From Actinomycetota bacterium (GTDB lineage Bacteria; Actinomycetota; Thermoleophilia; Gaiellales; Gaiellaceae): 43,358 nt of DNA. How positions within the stretch are numbered: the first letter of the stretch is position 1; every line of letters starts with the position of its first letter. Positions 16,117 through 23,470 of the stretch are shown piece by piece. A program made the position numbers and the translations under genes. The stretch covers positions 1 through 43,358 of the forward strand of contig VAXH01000087.1 of the NCBI GenBank assembly GCA_005883955.1, given 5' to 3'. A model generated the notes under the pieces. That model made no database searches, was not told the DNA's origin, and saw nothing but the letters and a program-made list of their open reading frames with translations.

Positions 16117-17190
16117 ATGCGCAAGTACACCCCTAGGCGGCTTGCCTGGGCATTCGCACTGCTCGCGGTCGCCCTAATCGCCCTACCGATGTCGGCGGGC
16201 GCCGCGGAGAGTCAGCCCTATGTCGTCCACCCGCTCGTTTCGGACGGTGCCGTTCCGGCAGCACATACCGACACGCAGCTGAAGAACGGATGGGGCCTGA
16301 CAGCCCGACCGACCTCACCCTGGTGGGTCGCCGACAACGCCACCAACCTTTCGACGCTCTACGACAGTACGGGCGCCAAGCAAGCGCTCGTTGTCTCGGT
16401 CGACGGGGGCCCTACCGGCATGGTTGCGAACCTGACGACGTCGTTCGTCGTCGGGAGCGGTGCCACCGCCCGTCCCGCTCTCTTCCTCTGGGCAGCTGAG
16501 GACGGGACCATCCGTGGCTGGAACCCGGCGTCGTCGGCGACGACTGCCCTAGTTGCCGTTGACAACTCCGCGGCGCACGCGATCTACAAGGGCCTCGCGA
16601 TCGCGACGGGGCCCGCCGGACCGGAGCTCTACGCCACGGACTTTCACAACGGGAAGGTCGATGTGTTCGGCGGAAACTGGGCCCCGATCAACACTCCCGG
16701 CGCCTTTGTCGACCCGAAGCTTCCGGCTCGCTACGCGCCCTTCGGAATCCAGACGATTGGGACGCGCATCTTCGTCACATATGCGAAGCAGGGCAGGGGA
16801 GCCGAAGACGAGCTCCATGCCGAGGGCCTCGGGATCGTCGACGTCTACGACACGGCGGGCACCTTGCTCGGGCGCGTGGCGATGCACCACCATCTGAACG
16901 CACCGTGGGGCCTGGCGCTCGCCCCTGCGAGCTTCGGCCCGTTCGCGGGTGACCTGCTCGTCGGCAACTTCGGCAGCGGCCGGATCAATGCGTACGAGGA
17001 GCAACCGAACGGCACGTTCGAGGGTCGCGGAGAGCTTCGCGACGACGACGGCAACGCGATCGTGATCGACGGTCTCTGGGCGCTCGAGTTCGGGAACGCC
17101 GGCGCGAACGGCTCACCCAACACGCTCTTCTTCACGGCTGGACCAAACGACGAGAACGACGGATTGTTCGGCTCGATCACGGCGGGCTAG
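16117..17190 (+). CDS. Secreted TIGR03118-family protein
   Basis: 357 residues. Signal peptide: basic start RKYTPRR, hydrophobic LAWAFALLAVALIALPM, cleavage near SAGAAES. The mature part matches the TIGR03118 pattern: LVSDG near the start, KNGWGLTARPTSPWWVADNA, STLYDSTGAKQALVV, YKGLAIATGPAGPELYATDF, HNGKVDVF and APWGLALAPASFGPF. These proteins are predicted beta-propellers of unknown role outside the cell. Start ATG with a strong Shine-Dalgarno (aaaggagg) about 8 nt upstream. Its leader overlaps the start-less frame on the other strand. A clear hairpin terminator follows. Confidence 0.88.
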   Translation: MRKYTPRRLAWAFALLAVALIALPMSAGAAESQPYVVHPLVSDGAVPAAHTDTQLKNGWGLTARPTSPWWVADNATNLSTLYDSTGAKQALVVSVDGGPTGMVANLTTSFVVGSGATARPALFLWAAEDGTIRGWNPASSATTALVAVDNSAAHAIYKGLAIATGPAGPELYATDFHNGKVDVFGGNWAPINTPGAFVDPKLPARYAPFGIQTIGTRIFVTYAKQGRGAEDELHAEGLGIVDVYDTAGTLLGRVAMHHHLNAPWGLALAPASFGPFAGDLLVGNFGSGRINAYEEQPNGTFEGRGELRDDDGNAIVIDGLWALEFGNAGANGSPNTLFFTAGPNDENDGLFGSITAG

Positions 17191-17204
17191 CCCGATAAGT
17201 AACC

Positions 17205-17243
17205 GAGGCGCCTCCGGCCCCCGACCGCGGCTGGAGGCGCCTC
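17205..17243 (+). terminator. Hairpin terminator after the TIGR03118 gene
   Basis: Perfect 11-bp arms gaggcgcctcc (17205-17215) and ggaggcgcctc (17233-17243) around a 17-nt loop, 15 bp after the stop. No U-run follows. Confidence 0.5.
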
Positions 17244-17277
17244 GCTCATCCATGTGGAGTCGATATCGTCCGACGCG

Positions 17278-18750
17278 ATGGCCGTCGCGACCGAGCGCGA
17301 GTACGGGCTCTTCATCAACGGCGAGAGTGCCGAGCCTGCCTCTGGCGAGACGCGTGAGCTGAGCGAGCCTGCGACCGGCGAGCCTCTCGCCCGCGTCGCC
17401 TCGGCTGGAGAGCAAGACGTCGGTCGCGCCGTAGCGGCCGCGCAGGCTGCGCTTGCCGGTGACTGGGGCAAGACCCCGCCGACCGAGCGCTCCCGCCTGC
17501 TGCACGCGCTGGCGGACGCGATCCAGGCAAATCGCAAAGAGCTGGCCGAGCTCGAGGCCCGCAATGTCGGTAAAGCCATCTCCTCTGTCAAGGCTGAGCT
17601 CGCGCAGGGCGTTGAGAACTTCCGCTTCTACGCCTCGGCGATCGCGTCGATCGCGGGCCGTTCGAACCCGATCGGCGGCTCGCTGCTGTTCTATTCGCTG
17701 AAGGAGCCGGTCGGAGTCGCGGGCCAGATTGTCCCCTGGAACTACCCGCTGATGATGACGACGTGGAAGCTGGCGCCGGCGCTCGCGGCCGGCTGCACCG
17801 TCGTCCTCAAACCGGACTCGGCAACCCCTCTGACCGCGCTGCGGATAGCCCAGCTCGCGGGCGAGGTCGGCTTCCCGCCGGGAACGATCAATGTCGTCCC
17901 GGGGCCTGGAATCACCGTCGGCGCGCACCTCGTCCGCCACCCTGGTGTCGACAAGATCGCCTTTACCGGCTCGACGGCGACAGGCGGCGAGATCATGCGG
18001 CTCGCGGCAGACAAGATCAAGCGGCTGACGCTGGAGCTGGGCGGCAAGAGTCCCAACGTGGTCTTCGCAGACGCGAACCTGGCGGATGCGATCCCGAGCT
18101 CGGTCTGGTCCATCTACTACTCGGCGGGCCAGAGCTGCGAGGCGCGCTCCCGCGTGCTCGTCGAGGCGCCGCTCTACGACGAGTTCGTCGACAGCTTCAG
18201 TGACGCGGCGAAGCGGCTGAAGGTCGGCGACCCGCTCGAGGCCGAGACGCAGGTGGGCTCGCTGATCTCTGCCGAGCACCGAGACAAGGTGCACGGCTTC
18301 GTCGAGCGGGGCCGCGAGGAAGGCGCCGAGGTCGTCGCCGGCGGCGAGCCGCTCGAGGGCAGGGGCGCCTTCTACCCGCCGACGGTGCTCGCGAACGTCG
18401 ACAACCGGATGACCGTCGCCCAAGAGGAGATCTTCGGGCCGGTCGTCACGATCACGCCGTTCGAGGACGAGAAGGACGCGGCGCGGCTTGCCAACGACGT
18501 CAGGTACGGCCTGATGGCCACGGTCTGGACCGGTGATCCCGCACGCGGGCACCGGCTCGCCCGGCGGATCAAGGCCGGCACCGTCGGCATCAACACGCCG
18601 TACACCGCCTTCCCGGGGATCCCCTTCGGCGGCTACAAGCAGTCGGGCTTCGGCCGCGAGCTCGGCCTCGAGACACTCGAGCTCTACCTGGAGACAAAGA
18701 GCGTCCTCGTCTCGACGAGCCCGAAGCCGTTCAACCCCTTCGGGCTGTAG
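17278..18750 (+). CDS. NAD(P)-dependent aldehyde dehydrogenase
   Basis: 490 residues, full ALDH superfamily length. Visible are the oxyanion Asn region GQIVPWNYPLMM, the cofactor loop FTGSTATGGEIM, the general base Glu in LTLELGGKSPNVV, the catalytic Cys in SAGQSCEARSRVLVE and the C-terminal PFGGYKQSGFGRELG. The pattern is closest to the betaine/aminobutyraldehyde dehydrogenase group, but the substrate is not fixed. Start ATG 17278: TATCGT (17264-17269) lies 8 nt upstream, and the family sequence begins here rather than at the in-frame ATG 17254. It is followed by an M20 amidohydrolase on the same strand. Confidence 0.92.
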   Translation: MAVATEREYGLFINGESAEPASGETRELSEPATGEPLARVASAGEQDVGRAVAAAQAALAGDWGKTPPTERSRLLHALADAIQANRKELAELEARNVGKAISSVKAELAQGVENFRFYASAIASIAGRSNPIGGSLLFYSLKEPVGVAGQIVPWNYPLMMTTWKLAPALAAGCTVVLKPDSATPLTALRIAQLAGEVGFPPGTINVVPGPGITVGAHLVRHPGVDKIAFTGSTATGGEIMRLAADKIKRLTLELGGKSPNVVFADANLADAIPSSVWSIYYSAGQSCEARSRVLVEAPLYDEFVDSFSDAAKRLKVGDPLEAETQVGSLISAEHRDKVHGFVERGREEGAEVVAGGEPLEGRGAFYPPTVLANVDNRMTVAQEEIFGPVVTITPFEDEKDAARLANDVRYGLMATVWTGDPARGHRLARRIKAGTVGINTPYTAFPGIPFGGYKQSGFGRELGLETLELYLETKSVLVSTSPKPFNPFGL

Positions 18751-18762
18751 CCGCCTCGGCCC

Positions 18763-18779
18763 GCGGAGCTCCGCTCCGC
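18763..18779 (+). terminator. Short hairpin after the aldehyde dehydrogenase gene
   Basis: gcggagc-tcc-gctccgc, a 7-bp stem with 3-nt loop, about 10 bp after the stop. No U-run; weak terminator candidate. Confidence 0.35.
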
Positions 18780-18810
18780 CGGAATCGCGACTTCAACCTG
18801 CTCTGACTGA

Positions 18811-19824
18811 ATGAGCGGCAATCATGTCCCGGTGCGGATCATGGAGCGCCTCGAAGAGCTGCACGCGATCGGCGGCGGCACGCGAGCCGGGTATTCGCCG
18901 GAAGAAGATGTCGCGCACGAGCTCGCGGCTGTCTGGATGCGTGAAGCGGGGCTCGAGCCCGCCGCGGACGAGGCCGGCAACCTGATCGGCCGGCGCGGCG
19001 CCGCGCGTGTCTGGACCGGCTCCCATCTCGACACGGTCCCGAACGGCGGCAAGTTCGACGGCGCTCTCGGTGTCGTCGCCGGCATCGAGGCAGCGGCGCG
19101 GCTGCCGGACGCCGAGCTCGCCGTGGTCGCTTTCCGCGCCGAGGAGACCGGGCCGATGGGCAGCCGCCGCCTGAAGCTGCTGCCGGCGGCCTTCATCGAA
19201 GTGCACATCGAGCAGGGACCGGTGCTGGAGCGCCTCGGAGAGCCGCTCGGCATCGTCACCGCGGTGAGCGGTCAGGCGCGGGGTGCGGTCACCTTCGAGG
19301 GTCGCGCGGCGCATGCCGGGACGACGCCGATGGAAGAGCGGACGGATGCGCTCGTCGAGGCGGCGAAGTTCATCCTCCACGTGCGCGAATGCGCGCGGGA
19401 CGGCGCACTTGCGACTGTCGGGGCAATCGAGGTCGAGCCCGGGGCGACCAACGTCGTTCCCGAACGCGTCACGGTAGCTGTCGATGCGCGGGCACCGACC
19501 GCCGAGGGGCTCGCGGCGTTGATCGAGGCGATCGGCTTCGAGCCGACCTGGAGCTCGGACCCCGTCGCGATGGGCGGCCCGCCGCTGGAGGCCCTCCGCG
19601 CCGTGCTTCCTAGTGCGCCCGAGCTCGTCTCCGGCGGCGGCCACGACGCGATGATCCTCGCCGCCGTAGGCGTCCCCACGACGATGCTGTTCGTCCGCTC
19701 GTTGAACGGCGGCGCCAGCCACTGCCCGGAGGAACTCTCGGCTGCGGAGGACATCGCGTTCGCCGTGGATGCGCTGACTGAGACGCTGGCGCGGCTCTCC
19801 GCTTCGGCCGCGGCCGGGGTCTGA
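18811..19824 (+). CDS. M20-family amidohydrolase (allantoate amidohydrolase / N-carbamoyl amino acid hydrolase type)
   Basis: 337 residues against roughly 400 usual for the family. The metal ligands are present: His in TGSHLDTVPNGG, Asp in GGKFDGALGVVAGIE, the Glu pair in RAEETGP, His in FIEVHIEQGPVLE and His in SGGGHDAMI. The dimerisation domain starts at VTFEGRAAHAGTTPM. The shortfall lies between the EE motif and VHIEQGP, where about 60 residues are absent but the frame is intact, so it may be a compact subfamily. Placement next to urate-degradation genes favours an AllC-like role (allantoate to ureidoglycine and ammonia). ATG 18811 assigned; promoter not obvious. Confidence 0.8.
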   Translation: MSGNHVPVRIMERLEELHAIGGGTRAGYSPEEDVAHELAAVWMREAGLEPAADEAGNLIGRRGAARVWTGSHLDTVPNGGKFDGALGVVAGIEAAARLPDAELAVVAFRAEETGPMGSRRLKLLPAAFIEVHIEQGPVLERLGEPLGIVTAVSGQARGAVTFEGRAAHAGTTPMEERTDALVEAAKFILHVRECARDGALATVGAIEVEPGATNVVPERVTVAVDARAPTAEGLAALIEAIGFEPTWSSDPVAMGGPPLEALRAVLPSAPELVSGGGHDAMILAAVGVPTTMLFVRSLNGGASHCPEELSAAEDIAFAVDALTETLARLSASAAAGV

Positions 19825-19852
19825 CCCCCGACAGGGCCGTTTCGGACCGGCC

Positions 19853-20260
19853 CTAGCGCTCGTCGAAGCGAATCGACTGGGCGCCCTGCCAGAGCACGAG
19901 CGGCCCTAGCTCGCGCAGCTGCTCGGCGCCTTTGACGATCGTCGCGAAGTGGTTACCCGCCAGCACGCCGGCCTTGCTCGCGAACTGTGTCGGCCCGTAG
20001 GGGAAGAGAAGCTCCATCTCGCTGACGCCGCCGGGGTAGAGCAGCAGCTCGCCCGGCGCCGGGTGCGCGGTTGCGTTTTCCGGCCCGATTCCGACATCGA
20101 GCTCCCCAAACGGGATCCAGCAGGCCTCGCCGCTCCAGCGCGCATGGATCAGCTTGCTCTCGAGCGGCAACAGGCGCCGAAAGGCCGCGACCGTCTGCGG
20201 CGCTGCACTCTCCTCGAACCGCGCCTCGAAGCGTGCGCCCCCGACCTCGATCTCGAGCAT
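19853..20260 (-). CDS. DUF3830 (cyclophilin-like fold) protein
   Basis: 135 residues. It starts LEIEVGGARFEARFEE and contains the family-type SKLIHARWSGEACWIPFGEL, NATAHPAPGELLLYPGG and ELLFPYGPTQFASKAG. DUF3830 proteins have a cyclophilin-like barrel, and their genes often lie beside hydantoin, ureide or amidohydrolase genes; no catalytic role is established. Here it sits between the M20 amidohydrolase and puuD, which fits a part in purine or ureide breakdown (inference). ATG 20260 is preceded at 6 nt by TAGGTT (20267-20272), whose first three bases are the stop codon of puuD. It may therefore have its own leaderless transcript as well as read-through. Confidence 0.8.
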   Translation of the reverse strand: MLEIEVGGARFEARFEESAAPQTVAAFRRLLPLESKLIHARWSGEACWIPFGELDVGIGPENATAHPAPGELLLYPGGVSEMELLFPYGPTQFASKAGVLAGNHFATIVKGAEQLRELGPLVLWQGAQSIRFDER

Positions 20261-20269
20261 CCGCGGAAC

Positions 20270-21445
20270 CTACCTCGTTTTTGCGCCTTGCTCGATCCAG
20301 GCGCCGAGGGCGTCCCGCTCGGCCTGGGTCATCCCGGTCTGGTTCCCGAGCGGCATCACCTTCGTTCGGACGGCGACCTGCTCGATCAGGCTCGCCTGCG
20401 CGTGAATCTGCTTGGCCGTGTCGAAGACGAGCCCCAGCGGCGCGACGGAGACCTTCGTCGGGTGGGCCGAATGACAGGGCACGCACCTTTCCTCGACGAT
20501 CGCCTGCGCGCGCGTGAAGGGCACCGGCGTCCCCCCCGAGGAGCCGTGCGGACGGATCGCGATGGCGACGGCTGCGATCGCCAGCGCTGCGCTGAGTGGG
20601 ATCCACCAGGCGGTGCGGCCGGTGTGGCGCAGGTTGAAGAAATGCCGCACCCACGCGCCGATCACGAGCAACGCGACGAGGATCAGCCAGGAGTGCGAAT
20701 GGCCGTACGTGATCGGGAAGTGGTTGCTGATCATCGTGAACACGACCGGCAGGGTCAGGTAGTTGTTGTGCACCGAGCGCTGCTTGGCGCGGAGCCCGGC
20801 CGCGGCGCTCGGCTCACGGCCCGCCTGCTTGGCGCGGATCAGCTCCCAGTGCGCCGGGATGATCGTGAAGAAGACGTTGCCGGCCATCATCGTCCCGAGC
20901 ATCGCCCCGATCTGGATGTACTCGGCCCGGCCTGCGAACAGGTGGCTGACGCCCCAGGCCGCGAGCGTCACCAGCACGAGCAGCACCGCGCCGAGCGCGA
21001 CGTCGTTCCGGAGCAGCCGGCAGAGGCCGTCGTAGACGAACCAGGCTGCGGCGAGCAAGGCGACGCTGATCGCGATCGCCTGCCACGGGCGCAGGTCGGC
21101 GACCGACCTGTCGATCAGATACGTGTTGGCGTTGACGTAGTAGAGGACGATCAGCAGCGCAAAGCCGGAGAGCCAGGTCGTGTAGGCCTCCCACTTGAAC
21201 CAGTACAGCGGCTCCGGCACCGTTCTCGGCGCGACCCGGTACTTCTGCACCTGGTAGAAGCCGCCGCCGTGGATCTCCCAGGCTTCGCCGCCGATTCCCC
21301 GCTCGGTGTCGGCCTCGTCCTCGGGCGGCCGCAGATGATTGTCGAGCGCGATGAAGTAGAACGAGGAGCCGATCCAGGCGATCGCGGCGATCACGTGGAG
21401 CCAGCGAACGAGCAGGTCGAGCCACTCGTTCGCGTAGGGGTCCAT
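20270..21445 (-). CDS. puuD: Membrane urate hydroxylase with C-terminal cytochrome c domain
   Basis: 391 residues. The N-terminal DUF989-type membrane domain begins WLDLLVRWLHVIAAIAWIGS and FYFIALDNHL, has EIHGGGFYQVQKYRVAP, and runs through about eight transmembrane helices, including SHSWLILVALLVIGAW. The last ~100 residues form a class I cytochrome c: haem motif CVPCH in IVEERCVPCHSAHPTK, and a likely axial Met near TKVMPLGNQTGMT. This is PuuD, which oxidises urate to 5-hydroxyisourate and passes electrons to the respiratory chain rather than making H2O2 as soluble uricase does. The start overlaps the uraD stop (TGATG), so translation is coupled. Last gene of the minus purine operon. Confidence 0.93.
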   Translation of the reverse strand: MDPYANEWLDLLVRWLHVIAAIAWIGSSFYFIALDNHLRPPEDEADTERGIGGEAWEIHGGGFYQVQKYRVAPRTVPEPLYWFKWEAYTTWLSGFALLIVLYYVNANTYLIDRSVADLRPWQAIAISVALLAAAWFVYDGLCRLLRNDVALGAVLLVLVTLAAWGVSHLFAGRAEYIQIGAMLGTMMAGNVFFTIIPAHWELIRAKQAGREPSAAAGLRAKQRSVHNNYLTLPVVFTMISNHFPITYGHSHSWLILVALLVIGAWVRHFFNLRHTGRTAWWIPLSAALAIAAVAIAIRPHGSSGGTPVPFTRAQAIVEERCVPCHSAHPTKVSVAPLGLVFDTAKQIHAQASLIEQVAVRTKVMPLGNQTGMTQAERDALGAWIEQGAKTR

Positions 21446-21882
21446 CAGCCTTTCAGCCAGCGGTCGCGCGCGATTGCGACGAGCTCGCGCAGGCCCGTCT
21501 GGAGCTCCTCCTCATGCGACCGCTCGAGGCGCTGTTGCAGAATCTCCAGAATCTCGGACTTGCGGCGGCCGTTCACGAAGACCACGAAGCGGAAGCCGAA
21601 CTTCTCCTCATAGACCTGGTTCAGGTAGGCGAGCTCGGTCAGGACGGCCGGATTGGAGCCGCTTCCCTGCTCGGCCGCCGAGCGCTCGGAGAGGTTGCGG
21701 GCCCCGATCGCGGGATGTGCGTTCAGAGCCTGCCGCTGCTCCTGCTCGGTCAGCTCCCCGAGCACTTTCTCGGCCGAGCCGAGCGGGTCTTCACGTTCGG
21801 CGAGTAGCTCGACGAGCCTCGTGTGGCCCTCGAAGAGGTCCGCGAGCTCGTCGGCCGTCAGCTGCCGCGGTAGATCACGCAC
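21445..21882 (-). CDS. uraD: OHCU decarboxylase
   Basis: 145 residues. The catalytic His lies in QALNAHPAIGARNLSERSAAEQ, with the second conserved SxxEQ element. The C-terminal substrate-binding stretch is KFGFRFVVFVNGRRKSEIL followed by RLERSHEEELQTGLREL. The enzyme decarboxylates 2-oxo-4-hydroxy-4-carboxy-5-ureidoimidazoline to S-allantoin. The start is assigned to GTG 21882, inside the end of hiuH (25-bp overlap); the longer upstream frame is hiuH shadow. The family is usually ~160-170 residues, so the N-terminal helix is shortened. It sits between hiuH and puuD, the other two steps of the same path. Confidence 0.9.
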   Translation of the reverse strand: MRDLPRQLTADELADLFEGHTRLVELLAEREDPLGSAEKVLGELTEQEQRQALNAHPAIGARNLSERSAAEQGSGSNPAVLTELAYLNQVYEEKFGFRFVVFVNGRRKSEILEILQQRLERSHEEELQTGLRELVAIARDRWLKG

Positions 21883-22151
21883 GAGTAGGGGGCAAGCAGC
21901 AGCGGCACGTGGAAGTGCTCGCTCGGGTCGGCGATCACGATGCTGACCTCGATTTTCTCGAAGAAGCCGCTGTCGGGGTGGAAGACGATGCGATAAACGC
22001 CGGGATCGAGCGCGGGCGGCGAGAGCTCGGCGATGCGACCATCCCCGTCGGTCTCCTGCTCGGAGACGAGCTTGTCGCCGCGGTAGAGGCTGACCTTGAG
22101 GCCCGCTCCCGGCCTTCCCTGCTTCGTGTCGAGGACGTGAGTCGAGATCAC
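21858..22151 (-). CDS. hiuH: 5-hydroxyisourate hydrolase (transthyretin-like)
   Basis: 97 residues, slightly short. It begins ISTHVLDTKQGRPGAGLKV, has ETDGDGRI and the histidine-containing ADPSEHFHVPLLLAPYS, and ends in the diagnostic C-terminal YRGS. The active-site residues His (STHVLD), Arg and His (HFHVPL) are visible. It hydrolyses 5-hydroxyisourate to OHCU. The GTG start at 22151 overlaps the stop of the deaminase gene (GTGA), a tight coupling. The end overlaps uraD by 25 bp. Confidence 0.92.
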   Translation of the reverse strand: MISTHVLDTKQGRPGAGLKVSLYRGDKLVSEQETDGDGRIAELSPPALDPGVYRIVFHPDSGFFEKIEVSIVIADPSEHFHVPLLLAPYSCVIYRGS

Positions 22152-23470
22152 GGGTTGAACTTCTCCGCCTGGCGGCGGTGCTCCTGCGCGATCGCCTGCT
22201 CGGATGCGTGCACCAGCTGCCCCTCGCGGACCACGTCCTCGCCGCCGACGAGCAGCCGGTCGACGCGGTGGGGAGCCGAAAAGACGAGCCCCGCGACCGG
22301 GTCCCGGGTCCCGGCCAGCTCGAGCAGGTCCGTTCGCCAGACGGCGAGGTCGGCGCAGCGGCCGGGCGCGATCGCGCCCAGGTCGCCGCGGCCGAGGAGC
22401 TCGGCGCTGCCGCGCGTGGCAAGCCGAAGCGCGTCGCGAGCGGTGAGCGCGCCGGGGCCGCCGCGGCCGCGCGCCACGAGCAGCGCCTGCTTGACCTCGA
22501 AGAGCAGGTCGCCACGCTCGTTCGAGGCCGAGCCATCGACGCCGAGGCCGACGCGGGCGCCTGCGTCGAGTAGGGACCGCACCGGCGCAACGCCGGCGCC
22601 GAGGCGCAGGTTCGAGGTCGGGCAGTGCGCGACACCGGTGCCTGTGGCGGCGAGCTTGCCGACGTCGCCGTCGCTGAGGTGGACGCAGTGCGCGCACCAG
22701 ACGTCACCCGCGAGCCAGCCGAACTGCTCGACGTACTCGACCGGGCGGCAGCCGTAGCGCTCGAGTGAGTAGTCCTCTTCCTCGGCCGTCTCGGCCAAGT
22801 GCGTGTGCAGCGGAAGCTCGAGCCTGCGCGCCAGCTCCGCCGATTCCTTCATCAGCCGGCCGGTGACCGAGAAGGGCGAGCACGGGGCGACGGCGAGCTG
22901 CACGCGCGCGCCCGGTCCGGTCTCGTGCAGCGCGGCGAGCCGTTCCGTGTCCGCGAGCACGGCGTCGAGCTCCTCGACGAGCCCATCGGGCGGCAGGCCG
23001 CCGTCCGACTCACCGAGGTCCATCGAGCCGCGCGAGGCGACGATTCTGACGCCGAGCTCACGCGCGGCCTGGAGCGCCGCCTCGATCAGGCCGTCCTCGC
23101 CGCGCGGGAAGACGTAGTGGTGGTCGAAGACGGTGCCGCAGCCCGAGAGCGCAAGCTCGGCGAGTCCGGTGCGGGCCGCCGCGTACTCGGCCTCGGCGTC
23201 GATCAAGGCCCAGACGGGATAGAGCTCCTTCAGCCAGGTGAAGAGATCCGCCTCCTGCGCCCGCGCCCGGGTCAGCGTCTGGAACAGGTGGTGGTGGGTG
23301 TTGATCAGCGCCGGGGTGACTACTGCGCCGGCGAGGTCCTCGCCCGGCTCGGGCGGCTCGCCGGAGCCGACCTCCGCGACGAATCCGTCCTCGATCCGGA
23401 TCCACCCTCCGGAGAGCTCAGTCCCCGCGTCGTCCATCGTGACGACGTGCGCGTTGGCGAGGACGGTCAT
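22148..23470 (-). CDS. 8-oxoguanine / guanine deaminase (amidohydrolase superfamily)
   Basis: 440 residues. Metal ligands: His pair in PALINTHHHLFQTLTR, His in LPLHTHLAETAEE, His in VWCAHCVHLSD and Asp in VGLGVDGSASNERG. Substrate-side segments include VASRGSMDLGESDGGLPPD and VAPCSPFSVTGRLMKESAE, as in 8-oxoguanine deaminase, which yields urate directly; guanine-to-xanthine activity is the alternative. Either product feeds the neighbouring Xdh and PuuD steps. ATG 23470 overlaps the ade stop (ATGA). The frame is open far upstream, but that part is ade shadow. Confidence 0.85.
   Translation of the reverse strand: MTVLANAHVVTMDDAGTELSGGWIRIEDGFVAEVGSGEPPEPGEDLAGAVVTPALINTHHHLFQTLTRARAQEADLFTWLKELYPVWALIDAEAEYAAARTGLAELALSGCGTVFDHHYVFPRGEDGLIEAALQAARELGVRIVASRGSMDLGESDGGLPPDGLVEELDAVLADTERLAALHETGPGARVQLAVAPCSPFSVTGRLMKESAELARRLELPLHTHLAETAEEEDYSLERYGCRPVEYVEQFGWLAGDVWCAHCVHLSDGDVGKLAATGTGVAHCPTSNLRLGAGVAPVRSLLDAGARVGLGVDGSASNERGDLLFEVKQALLVARGRGGPGALTARDALRLATRGSAELLGRGDLGAIAPGRCADLAVWRTDLLELAGTRDPVAGLVFSAPHRVDRLLVGGEDVVREGQLVHASEQAIAQEHRRQAEKFNP

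Noticed and set aside
19949-21613. 554-codon plus-strand open frame opposite puuD
   Set aside because: Highly Arg/Asp/Gly-rich with no fold; antisense of puuD and uraD.
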